NCBI GenBank assembly: GCA_028284285.1
Contig: JANQSA010000035.1
Span: forward strand, 62,001 to 126,000
DNA length: 64,000 nt
DNA from: Croceivirga sp.
Lineage (GTDB): Bacteria > Bacteroidota > Bacteroidia > Flavobacteriales > Flavobacteriaceae
Direction: 5' to 3'
Program-made: the position numbers and the translations under genes
Shown here: positions 34,055 to 41,704 of the stretch, in pieces
Layout of the letters: each line of letters starts with the position of its first letter
Position numbering within the stretch: the stretch's first letter is position 1
Notes under the pieces: model-generated
Databases searched by the model: none
Seen by the model: only the letters and a program-made list of their open reading frames with translations
What the model was told of the DNA's origin: nothing

Positions 34055-34311
34055 TCGCATACATTTTTCTTTTTTGGAACAGGATCGTATCCCTGTGTGC
34101 CCCAGGGATGGCATCTTAAAAGACGCTTAGTTCCTAAAATCAGGCCTCTTACAACCCCCCACTCATGAATAGCATCAATCATGTACTGTGAGCAGGTAGG
34201 CTGATGCCGGCAACTGGAAGGTAAGAGGGGTGAAATAGCCACTTGATAAAAGCGCACCGCACCTATCGTGATATGTTTTGGTATTTGCATCAAAGCTTTT
34301 AAGATAGCCAC
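34051..34311 (-). CDS. yidD: YidD membrane-insertion efficiency factor
   Basis: 86 residues from a GTG at 34311; an ATG seven codons in (34290) is equally plausible. Contains the complete YidD core SPLLPSSCRHQPTCSQY and GTKRLLRCHPWGTQGYDPVP with its three conserved Cys. An amphipathic N-terminal helix attaches the protein to the inner membrane, where YidD assists YidC. It usually lies by rnpA and yidC; here it is inside a metal operon, so it is probably an extra copy. Its TGA overlaps the hisI ATG. Confidence 0.85.
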   Translation of the reverse strand: MAILKALMQIPKHITIGAVRFYQVAISPLLPSSCRHQPTCSQYMIDAIHEWGVVRGLILGTKRLLRCHPWGTQGYDPVPKKKNVCE

Positions 34312-34366
34312 AATTCTATGGTTGCATTAGTATTCACGGGTTCCTCTTTTTTCATAATGTACTTGC

Positions 34367-34894
34367 TCAGGCTTCCTGCTTAAAATCCTGAAACAATTTG
34401 CTCGGTTGAATCCCCATGTTGTTTTGATATTTTCCTTGCTGATAGGTAGTATAGGCACCATCTATATGGTGGTAATATATCTGACAAATCTCTATAGCCG
34501 GATAAATGACCAGTGGTTGCACTACAAAAATCTCCAGTGTCCAGTAACCGTTGAACCCAACATCTCCAAAGCCAGCAGTTACATGCACGAACATCCCCAG
34601 CCTGCCGATGCTGCTTCTGCCTTCAAGCATAGGAACCAGCTTGTCAGTACGTGTATGTTCTATGGTGCGACCGAGATAGAGCCTACCCGGATCCAATTGC
34701 AAACCCGTTGATGGAATGGTTAGTCTTGATGTTGTATTGTCAACTTTCATATCCAGTACCGGAGTATCATACACCAATAATTCATCATGAAGCCGAAGAT
34801 TATAGCTATTTGGGTTGAGCTGATTGGGATCATAAGGATCTATCGCTATATCCTTACCCATTCGTTCTGCTATTTCCAAACCACTTAATATCAT
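34367..34894 (-). CDS. dcd: dCTP deaminase
   Basis: 175 residues. Converts dCTP to dUTP in thymidylate synthesis. Motifs: QLNPNSYNLRLHDELLVYD (about 25-43), the catalytic region EGRSSIGRLGMFVHVTAGFG (about 91-110) and the LEIFVVQPLVIYPA strand. The enzyme needs Mg but no zinc, while the other bacterial route, dCMP deaminase, is a zinc enzyme. Its presence here would fit replacement of a zinc enzyme by a zinc-free one; that is inference. It lies 93 bp after the His-rich lipoprotein gene and 55 bp before yidD. Confidence 0.9.
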   Translation of the reverse strand: MILSGLEIAERMGKDIAIDPYDPNQLNPNSYNLRLHDELLVYDTPVLDMKVDNTTSRLTIPSTGLQLDPGRLYLGRTIEHTRTDKLVPMLEGRSSIGRLGMFVHVTAGFGDVGFNGYWTLEIFVVQPLVIYPAIEICQIYYHHIDGAYTTYQQGKYQNNMGIQPSKLFQDFKQEA

Positions 34895-34987
34895 ACTACT
34901 GTATTATCATGGACCCCACCTGAAACCATCCTTCAAGGCCTATGGATAACCAATGCAACCCATAAGATGCCCTGGTATAGACCGGGT

Positions 34988-35440
34988 CTATTCTTTTATA
35001 TTATTGACTTTTTCTGCTATTGCCTGTATTTCTTCCAACAGGTGTTGCTGTACTTCCAGGTGTTGCTTTGGGGTCAGTTCTTGTTGCTCATCATGATGAT
35101 GGTGATGGTCGTGATCCGAATGGTCATGGTCCGAATGGTCGTGTTCTTCCTCAAAACCAGGCACTTCTACCAGTTGCTCGTCCCATGCTTCAAGTGAACT
35201 GCTGATGGATTGCAAATCTTTTGTGTAGGTTTCAACAAACAACGAATCCTTATTGGCTTGTAGCTTAGCCATTTGGTCTTGTGCCATCTGACGAATTTTA
35301 ATGGCTTCCTTGTGAAGTTCAAAGGCCTGTTGCAGGTCTTTATTCATTTGCTTATCACCACAAGCTGATGATAATGCTATTATCCCAAGCATGAGAATAA
35401 CAAGTTTACGTGGACGTAGTAGGCTCTTTCTTTGTATCAT
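34988..35440 (-). CDS. Histidine-rich lipoprotein, likely zinc binder
   Basis: 150 residues. Basic N-terminus and hydrophobic signal peptide ending in lipobox SSAC (Cys27). A helical, coiled-coil-like body (about 35-95) precedes a cluster HDHSDHDHSDHDHHHHHDE (about 99-117), ideal for binding Zn, and a second helix to the end. No enzyme motif. It would sit on the periplasmic face or outer membrane and hold or deliver zinc. It is the first gene of the six-gene operon, about 170 bp downstream of the palindrome and promoter element. Confidence 0.8.
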   Translation of the reverse strand: MIQRKSLLRPRKLVILMLGIIALSSACGDKQMNKDLQQAFELHKEAIKIRQMAQDQMAKLQANKDSLFVETYTKDLQSISSSLEAWDEQLVEVPGFEEEHDHSDHDHSDHDHHHHHDEQQELTPKQHLEVQQHLLEEIQAIAEKVNNIKE

Positions 35441-35608
35441 TCGATTTCGTATTAATTATTTTGACGGCAATTGGGGAATTGGGAACCCCTAGCAAAAGAA
35501 AATGGAGTTACTATGCAATGGATTGTGCGAAGTGTAGCACTGAGCATATCCAGGTTGTTTGATATTTCACCCAACATCATTACCCTATTCACTAATGCAG
35601 TGTTATGG

Positions 35609-35616
35609 CAAATATA
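35609..35616 (-). promoter_or_regulatory. -7 element (TATATTTG) of the zinc operon
   Basis: On the minus strand TATATTTG matches TAnnTTTG. It lies 8 bp downstream (leftward) of the 33-bp palindrome, so the palindrome covers the -33 region of this promoter. The predicted leader is about 160 bases. Confidence 0.6.
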
Positions 35617-35624
35617 AGGAGTAT

Positions 35625-35657
35625 TACAATAAATGCGACACTGTTGCATTTATTGTA
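35625..35657. promoter_or_regulatory. 33-bp near-perfect palindrome, predicted Zur box
   Basis: Arms TACAATAAATGC (35625-35636) and GCATTTATTGTA (35646-35657) are perfect 12-bp inverted repeats. The centre continues the dyad as TGCGAC-ACT-GTTGCA with one mismatched pair. AT-rich dyads of this kind are typical for Fur-family repressors. The operon it precedes encodes such a regulator and zinc-linked enzymes. Confidence 0.75.
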
Positions 35658-35690
35658 TCACCCCATATTTTACCTCAAAATTGTGGAAGA

Positions 35691-35906
35691 ATGCCTTTTA
35701 TCGCTTTAACCACCCTACAGGATTGCTTTAATAAAAGAACTCGTAGGATCAAGGTATTAGTAATGCCAGGGATTGATTTGGATACCAGGACTTTACTTAG
35801 AAGTATCGCAAAAAAACTTGGATTTTCTGTAATATCACAGGCCTTTACGAATTTTGCATTAGGTAAGGAATGGCGGAAAAGCAATGACATTAAGCGCTAT
35901 CCTTAG
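35691..35906 (+). CDS. Doubtful 71-aa ORF divergent from zinc operon
   Basis: A frame from ATG at 35691 gives a basic peptide (RTRRIKVLVMPGIDLDTRTL, then SIAKKLGFSVISQAFTNFAL) that looks partly protein-like. It starts 34 bp after the predicted Zur box, so it could be a divergently controlled gene. No family recognised and no good ribosome site; it may be a gene relic. Confidence 0.22.
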   Translation: MPFIALTTLQDCFNKRTRRIKVLVMPGIDLDTRTLLRSIAKKLGFSVISQAFTNFALGKEWRKSNDIKRYP

Positions 35907-36278
35907 CAAATTCAGGGCGGGCCGTTCCTGTACAAACTTCAAGAGTTAGGGCAAAATAAGTGGTTAACGGCAATTGCTCCAGACGACTTTTGATCTGCTT
36001 TAATCCTAAAAACCAAGGTCTACAGCGAGTAGGCTTAATGCTGTGCATTGTGTTTGAAATCCGTACTTCGACTACTCAAAATTGATGGGAATCAATACAC
36101 AAATGGTAAAGCTAGCCTGAAAATCAATCTAAAGCCAAAGGGTATAATCTCATAAAACAAGGTAGGGTCAAACTACAACATTCCTAAAAACCAAAATGAC
36201 CTCTAAACGTCTTGATCTCGTATGTATGAGACTATACCCAAAAGCGTTACAATCAAAAAAATGCTTCTTACCAGATAA
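35907..36278. other. Intergenic stretch, nothing recognised
   Basis: About 370 bases with stops in all frames and no strong hairpin or motif. It separates the zinc operon from the sugar-oxidation cluster. Confidence 0.35.
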
Positions 36279-37079
36279 TTAAAGCTCCTTGATTTTTATG
36301 TTTCTGAACCAAACGTCATCCCCATGGTCCTGAAGTCCAATATACCCCTCTGAGGTCACATCGGCCCAATTTTCATTGAGCTTTGGGAATTTACTTCCGG
36401 CAACCATCTCGTTCCATTCGGGAGTCCACAAGTGGTATTCCACTACCTTCTCCCCATTCATTTTATGCCAAACAGATCCTTTATAGACCATGATCTCTAC
36501 CTGATTCCACTCCCCTACAGGTTTTGCATTTTGAGGTCTTGCAGGGATGAGGTCATACAAAGAACCCGCTTGTCGGTTTCCGTCTTGACCCATCTGGGCA
36601 TCCGGATGTTTTTCATTGTCCAATATTTGCATTTCCGGGGCCGTTTTCCAGATATAGTCAAGATCATCCGATTCCTGACCCAAATAGAATATTCCTGAGT
36701 TTCCACCCTCGGAAATTTTCCATTCCAATTTCAAATGGAAATTTGAAAACTTTTGGTTGTAAAGAATATCGCCTCTATCCTTACCACCGGCCTCGCCCCT
36801 GCCCGAGGCCGGACAATGGATCGTACCATCTTCAATAATCCAGCCCTCAGGAAAGGTCTCCACCCCATAATTCCTCCAACCGTTAGAGGTTTCCCCATCG
36901 AACAATAATTTCCAACCTTCGGCTTTCTCCTCTTCGGTCAGCGTATTGAGTGCCATTGCGGACGCTGTTTCTTTTAGGGTTGTCTCTTCTGGCTGTTCTT
37001 CGGTTTTTTCCTTTTTTGCAGTATTACAGGACAACACCAACCCGGCGACCAGTACTGCAATAACAGTTGTGTTTTTCAT
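36279..37079 (-). CDS. DUF1080 (3-keto-disaccharide hydrolase) lipoprotein
   Basis: 266 residues. Signal peptide with lipobox LVLSC (Cys18), then a Lys/Glu-rich linker. The PF06439 domain spans about 50-265: EGWKLLFDGETSNGWRNYG at the start, FHLKLEWKISEGGNSGIFYL in the middle and IGLQDHGDDVWFRNIKIKEL at the end. Members have a concanavalin-like fold, and some cleave 3-keto-glycosides. It is the last gene of a leftward cluster with two Gfo/Idh/MocA proteins, which could produce the 3-keto substrate. Periplasmic or surface location. Confidence 0.9.
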   Translation of the reverse strand: MKNTTVIAVLVAGLVLSCNTAKKEKTEEQPEETTLKETASAMALNTLTEEEKAEGWKLLFDGETSNGWRNYGVETFPEGWIIEDGTIHCPASGRGEAGGKDRGDILYNQKFSNFHLKLEWKISEGGNSGIFYLGQESDDLDYIWKTAPEMQILDNEKHPDAQMGQDGNRQAGSLYDLIPARPQNAKPVGEWNQVEIMVYKGSVWHKMNGEKVVEYHLWTPEWNEMVAGSKFPKLNENWADVTSEGYIGLQDHGDDVWFRNIKIKEL

Positions 37080-37106
37080 ATGTTTTTATTTAATTTTTTT
37101 TGATAC

Positions 37107-38585
37107 TTAATACTTCCATCCTTCACGATATGTTCCTTTGATGTAACCTTCGGCAGCTTCTTTTGCATTTATGGTTGCATATCGTGTGTTAAATCTAGGG
37201 TCTCCGTCAATTACCGTAAAGCTATCGCTGGTAACCACCCTGATTTCATCCGAATCACTGATATTGGTAATTTTCATGTTTTCCGCATCCCATTCCAATC
37301 TTCTTCGCAGATCCTGTAGGCGTACCGCTAAATTTCCGGCCACCACGGTCTCGTTTAAAGGGCCGGCGTATTCAAAATTGGAACTGCTCTCCACCCGATT
37401 TTCCTTGCGCTCTTTACAAGCGCGGATCCAATCCTTTTCATGTCCCCCCCTCATGGCATTTGGAATTCTTCTTAACTCATTGGTAACGGGCGGCGGATTG
37501 TCTTCACGGCCAATGATAAACGGATTTGCCGCGTACGTGCTGCAAACAAGGGTTCCCTTGGTGCCGTAAAAAATGGCTCCACCTCCTCCGTCACCCAGGT
37601 GGGCGCCAGGTTTCATTCCTTCAGGTCTTTCGGGCATCAAACCTCCGTCATACCATGTAAATTTCACTGCGGGCATTTTAACCTTTCCTTTTTTAGGGCG
37701 TTTGCCAAAATAGTATGTCACTTTTTCAGATATCGGTGCACTTTGAGTATTTAATTGTGAAGAGGAAGCTTCAAAGGCGTAGGGGAATCCCAGATTCAGT
37801 GATTTGTAAACGGGATCCATGATGTGGCAGGCCATATCACCCAAAGCACCCGTGCCAAAATCCCACCATGCCCTCCAGTTCCAGGGGGTATAGGAAGGGT
37901 GGTAAGGACGCCATTTAGCCGGTCCAATAAACAGGTCCCAATCCAGGGTTGGGGGAAGTGATGGTGTTTCGGCCGGTTGTTCCAGGCCTTGTGGCCAAAT
38001 AGGGCGATTAGTCCATGCATCCACCTTGGTAACTTCACCAATTTCGCCATTCCAGATCCACTCACATACTTTTCTCATATCATCGCTGGAGTTGCCTTGG
38101 TTGCCCATCTGGGTGGCCACACCCGTTTCTTTGGCAATTTCCCTGAGTTTCCGTGATTCATACACCGAATGTGTCAAAGGCTTTTGCACATAGACGTGCT
38201 TTCCGGCCCGCATGGCATCCGCTGCCGAAACATAATGCGTATGATCCGGGGTAGCAATCATCACGGCATCGATTTCCGAATCCATCTCCTGCAACATTTT
38301 ACGATAGTCTTTGTACTTTTTTGCCTTTGGATAATCATTAAAGCATTTTTGGGCGTATTTCCAATCCACATCAGCCAGAGCAACGATGTTTTCGGAGTTC
38401 ATATTGCTGAGGTTTGCTCTACCAATACCACCAACACCTATGCCCGCAATATTGAGCTTATCACTGGGGGCTTTGTATCCCAGCCCTGACATAACGTTAC
38501 TGGGTACTATGGCAATTCCGGCGAAAGCCATACCGGATTTCTTAACAAAGTCCCTTCGTTGAAGATTTAATTTTTTGTCGTTCAT
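37107..38585 (-). CDS. Tat-exported Gfo/Idh/MocA oxidoreductase (a)
   Basis: 492 residues. A Tat signal with twin Arg (LQRRDFVKKSG, about 8-18) indicates export with cofactor bound. The Rossmann domain (about 40-170) has IAGIGVGGIGRANL and ATPDHTHYVSAADAM; the active-site region has GKHVYVQKPLTHSVYESRKL with the EKP-like Lys. A C-terminal alpha/beta domain follows. NAD(P)-dependent sugar oxidoreductases of this family commonly oxidise C3 of glycosides. Located 27 bp before the DUF1080 gene on the same strand. Substrate unknown. Confidence 0.9.
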   Translation of the reverse strand: MNDKKLNLQRRDFVKKSGMAFAGIAIVPSNVMSGLGYKAPSDKLNIAGIGVGGIGRANLSNMNSENIVALADVDWKYAQKCFNDYPKAKKYKDYRKMLQEMDSEIDAVMIATPDHTHYVSAADAMRAGKHVYVQKPLTHSVYESRKLREIAKETGVATQMGNQGNSSDDMRKVCEWIWNGEIGEVTKVDAWTNRPIWPQGLEQPAETPSLPPTLDWDLFIGPAKWRPYHPSYTPWNWRAWWDFGTGALGDMACHIMDPVYKSLNLGFPYAFEASSSQLNTQSAPISEKVTYYFGKRPKKGKVKMPAVKFTWYDGGLMPERPEGMKPGAHLGDGGGGAIFYGTKGTLVCSTYAANPFIIGREDNPPPVTNELRRIPNAMRGGHEKDWIRACKERKENRVESSSNFEYAGPLNETVVAGNLAVRLQDLRRRLEWDAENMKITNISDSDEIRVVTSDSFTVIDGDPRFNTRYATINAKEAAEGYIKGTYREGWKY

Positions 38586-38702
38586 TAGAATTGTTTTATA
38601 TATATAATCTACTTACTTTCTTAAGAGTGCTACATTTACCTGGGAAAACCATTTTTTAAAATCATACTTTTGGTTAGGAAAGGTACACAGGTCCTTAACT
38701 CC

Positions 38703-39749
38703 CTATCCTTCATCCAAAACCGTTTGCCAAAACTTTTCCTGTTCTTCTTCAGAGGGTTGATTTTTTGGGCTGACCAACCTAAAACCGATAAAATCATTGT
38801 CAGAGAACCACCAAAAACTCTTTGGGATTTGGGGGTCTCGTCGCTGTAAGTTCATGCTGGATGCACCTCGTGCCGCCGACCTTAATTTACCGGCATCATC
38901 GGCCCATGAACCGCCACGGAATACACGGGGATGAATAACCTTCGGGATAACCCAGGGATTCCTTTCCCCATGATCGGCATAGGCTTTTGCTTTGTATTCG
39001 TCCAAGGTCCATTCGGCCACATTGCCATGCATATCAAACAGTCCCCAGGGGTTGGGAAGCTTTGAGCCTACCTTGGAGTACTTATTGTCGGAATTGTTGG
39101 AATAAACGGCATACTTGTCAAGATCGCTTTCCAAATCAACAAAAGAATAGGCATCCCGGGAACCTGCACGTGCGGCATATTCCCATTCGGCCTCTGTGGG
39201 CAATCGATAAAACTTCCCCGTGACGGCGCTGAGCCATTTGCAGAAAACCAGGGTGGAATAGGTAGACATACTTATAGCGGGATACCCCTCCTTTCCCATA
39301 CCATAACTGGGATCTTCATAAGGGGGGCTGGGACCTGAAATAGCATCGACTTTCACAAGCGTTTCATTGTCCAGTTTTACAAACAATTCTTGATTCTTCT
39401 TGTAAAAAAGTTCAAAAAGGTCCCATGTTACCTCGTATTTCCCCAGGTAAAAGGCATCCAGGGACACCTTGTGCCGGGGCCCTTCATCAGGATTTCTATT
39501 TGGTTCGGTATCCGGGCTTCCCATCATAAACGCCCCCGAGGGAATCTCCACCATATCAAAAGCGATTTCCGTCAACGGTATTTTTTCGGTATACCCGTTG
39601 AAGGTATCGCCTGTTGATATGGCTTCAGTTGGTTGGCTATTTTCTTTCGATGTACCATCAGGTATGGATTGTTTCGATTTGCACGTTAATGATAGGTTTC
39701 CGATAAGGAAAATACCCAACAACGCCCTCCATTTCCTGTTCAGCTCCAT
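38703..39749 (-). CDS. FGE/SUMF1-like lipoprotein lacking active-site cysteines
   Basis: 348 residues from the ATG at 39749 (a TTG four codons earlier is less likely). Lipobox LSLTC (about Cys23). The FGE-sulfatase domain covers about 55-335: VEIPSGAFMMGSPDTEPNRN, YEVTWDLFELFY, YRLPTEAEWEYAARAG, DMHGNVAEWTLDEY, RVFRGGSWADDAGKLRSAAR. True formylglycine-generating enzymes have Cys in the RGGSW region; here it reads ADDAGKLR, so sulfatase activation is unlikely. Such proteins are common beside Gfo/Idh/MocA genes. Role unknown; possibly a carbohydrate or accessory subunit. Confidence 0.85.
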   Translation of the reverse strand: MELNRKWRALLGIFLIGNLSLTCKSKQSIPDGTSKENSQPTEAISTGDTFNGYTEKIPLTEIAFDMVEIPSGAFMMGSPDTEPNRNPDEGPRHKVSLDAFYLGKYEVTWDLFELFYKKNQELFVKLDNETLVKVDAISGPSPPYEDPSYGMGKEGYPAISMSTYSTLVFCKWLSAVTGKFYRLPTEAEWEYAARAGSRDAYSFVDLESDLDKYAVYSNNSDNKYSKVGSKLPNPWGLFDMHGNVAEWTLDEYKAKAYADHGERNPWVIPKVIHPRVFRGGSWADDAGKLRSAARGASSMNLQRRDPQIPKSFWWFSDNDFIGFRLVSPKNQPSEEEQEKFWQTVLDEG

Positions 39750-39770
39750 TGTTGTGCTCAATTAAAATGA

Positions 39771-41114
39771 TTACACTACATCCGTTTTTCCCGGCATGGG
39801 AATGTTGTAGCTTCCGTCCGCATTGGGTTTCACAGGAGCTGGGGAATCCCAACTTAAATTTTTGGGGACCAATTCCAGATTGGAGGCCATGGCTTCGTCC
39901 CATTTAATGATTTTTCCTGAGTAAGTGGCCATCCTCCCCATAATGGCGGTCATGGTGCTTTTTGCTCCATGTTCCGCATCCGCGATCACCGAACCGTTCC
40001 TGATTGCGTGAAACAGTTTCACATGCTCCTCCTCATAGGGGTTGGGATCATTCCTTTCTCTATATTGAAAAACAGTACCGCCTTTCCAATCCTTGATATT
40101 GGTAGTATACCCTTCCGTGGAAATGGTTCCCTTGGTTCCCTGGAAAAACTCGGATACCCTGTTCATGGTGTCCCGTTGGTGCCTACATTGGCTGGCCACC
40201 ACCGCTCCGCCCGGATAGGTGAATTCAACAAAATGGTGATCGTAGATTTCCCCGTATTCATTGCCAGTGCGTACTTGTCTCCCTCCCATTCCCTGGGCGG
40301 AAACCGGATATTCCCCGATGAACCAATTGGCCACATCAATGTTGTGTATATGCTGTTCCAGAATATGGTCACCGCATAGCCAGTTAAAATAGTACCAATT
40401 CCGCATCTGATATTCCAGTTCCGTCTGTTCGGGTTGTCTTTCTTTGACCCAAACTCCACCGCTGTTCCAGTAGACCTGACCCGACACAATTTTGCCAACG
40501 ACCCCATTTTTTAGCTGGCTAATCGCAGCAAGATAATTGCCCTGATACCTCCTCTGTAGCCCCACTACAACGTTCAATTTGTTTTCCTTTGCTTTCTTTG
40601 CTGCAGCCAGAACCTTTCTCACCCCGGGCACATCAGTGGCAACCGGTTTTTCCATGAAAACGTGTTTTCCGTTATTCACCGCATATTCAAAATGTTCTGG
40701 TCTAAATCCGGGAGGTGTGGCTAAGATGACTACATCTGCCATATCCATGGCTTTTTTTGCCGCTTCAAAACCGGAAAAGAGGTGCTCCTCTTTCACATTA
40801 ATCTTCTCCGTTTCACCCATAGCCTCTTTAATATTGGTCAAGCTTTCCCTGGTTCTATCTTCAAACGCATCCGCCAAAGCGACCAACTCAATGTTGTCAT
40901 CTGCGTTCAATGCCTGTACGGCAGCTCCGGTACCTCGTCCGCCACAACCCACCAGTGCCACTTTTAATTTTTTTTCGTTAAAAACGTTTACCATACCGCT
41001 CATTTGCAAACTGGGCAATAACACTGTACCGCCGGCGAACAATGTAGTGTTCTTCACAAAAGACCTGCGGGAATCTTTGTTGTTTTTTATTGCTTTTTTC
41101 TTGGAAGTTTTCAT
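39771..41114 (-). CDS. Tat-exported Gfo/Idh/MocA oxidoreductase (b)
   Basis: 447 residues from the ATG at 41114; the frame extends upstream but without a better start. A twin-Arg signal (DSRRSFVKNTTLFAGG, about 15-30) points to Tat export. Rossmann motif VALVGCGGRGTGAAVQAL, then VILATPPGFRPEHFEYAV, and the Lys-containing KHVFMEKPVATDVPGVRKV. The C-terminal domain includes WYYFNWLCGDHILEQHIHNI, a hallmark of the subgroup seen beside DUF1080 genes. First gene of the leftward cluster and likely partner of the 37107 enzyme in periplasmic sugar oxidation. Confidence 0.9.
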   Translation of the reverse strand: MKTSKKKAIKNNKDSRRSFVKNTTLFAGGTVLLPSLQMSGMVNVFNEKKLKVALVGCGGRGTGAAVQALNADDNIELVALADAFEDRTRESLTNIKEAMGETEKINVKEEHLFSGFEAAKKAMDMADVVILATPPGFRPEHFEYAVNNGKHVFMEKPVATDVPGVRKVLAAAKKAKENKLNVVVGLQRRYQGNYLAAISQLKNGVVGKIVSGQVYWNSGGVWVKERQPEQTELEYQMRNWYYFNWLCGDHILEQHIHNIDVANWFIGEYPVSAQGMGGRQVRTGNEYGEIYDHHFVEFTYPGGAVVASQCRHQRDTMNRVSEFFQGTKGTISTEGYTTNIKDWKGGTVFQYRERNDPNPYEEEHVKLFHAIRNGSVIADAEHGAKSTMTAIMGRMATYSGKIIKWDEAMASNLELVPKNLSWDSPAPVKPNADGSYNIPMPGKTDVV

Positions 41115-41270
41115 CTTTTTAAAATTTTGTAATACACCGAAATTAAAGCTATTCCAAAATTCATTGCAGATGGAACCGCTTCGCTTTCGCATAAACTTGT
41201 TTTAATCATGCTCAATAGGTTATGCTTAAAAAAGTTTATGCTCATTTCATGGTTTAAAATTTGTCTTTTT

Positions 41271-41621
41271 TCATAGGTAAGGTATAAAATTTCTCTTTGT
41301 GCTCCTTGAGTTAAGACGGCACCAAAACTTTATTTTTTTGTTCAAGTCCAGATCATCTGAGTAGTCCAATAACTGATAAAACCCTTTCTTGTCAGTGAGG
41401 TGTGATCTTTCCACCTTTCCATTGAACTGTAGCCTCCCAGCTTTCATATAAGAGTGCTTCATACCAATATCCTCTATATGCCAGAACCTGGAATGGAATT
41501 CATGCCCATTGTTGGTTTGGACAATATGGATCCGAAATGGAAACTCGTCTGCCACGTAGTTACAAGCATTCTTTTGTAAAACAAGTTGAGGGTTAAACAT
41601 GAGAGGTTTCGACATAAACAA
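41271..41621 (-). pseudogene. IS481-type transposase C-terminal fragment
   Basis: The 116-residue frame matches the second half of an IS481/integrase-core transposase: IHIVQTNNGHEFHSRFW, GMKHSYMKAGRLQFNGKVER and SHLTDKKGFYQLLDY. The N-terminal HTH and first catalytic Asp are missing, and the second acidic residue of the usual QTDNGHEF is Asn. No inverted terminal repeats or target duplication could be found. A dead relic of an insertion sequence. Confidence 0.8.
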
Positions 41622-41652
41622 AAAAAAGACTGCTCTTTTTACAAGAGCAGTC
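41620..41652 (-). terminator. Intrinsic terminator after the sigma-factor gene
   Basis: Read on the minus strand: GACTGCTCTT and AAGAGCAGTC form a perfect 10-bp stem with a 5-base loop, followed by eight T. It lies about 50 bp after the end of the ECF sigma gene at 41705. Confidence 0.85.
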
Positions 41653-41704
41653 CCTGCTTGAATAAACTAACTAAACTCCTATTTTCATCTTTAAGAAGAT
41701 CATG

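Noticed and set aside
35452-35649. 65-codon minus-strand frame in the zinc-operon leader
   Set aside because: It runs through the predicted Zur palindrome and promoter and shows no protein-like pattern.
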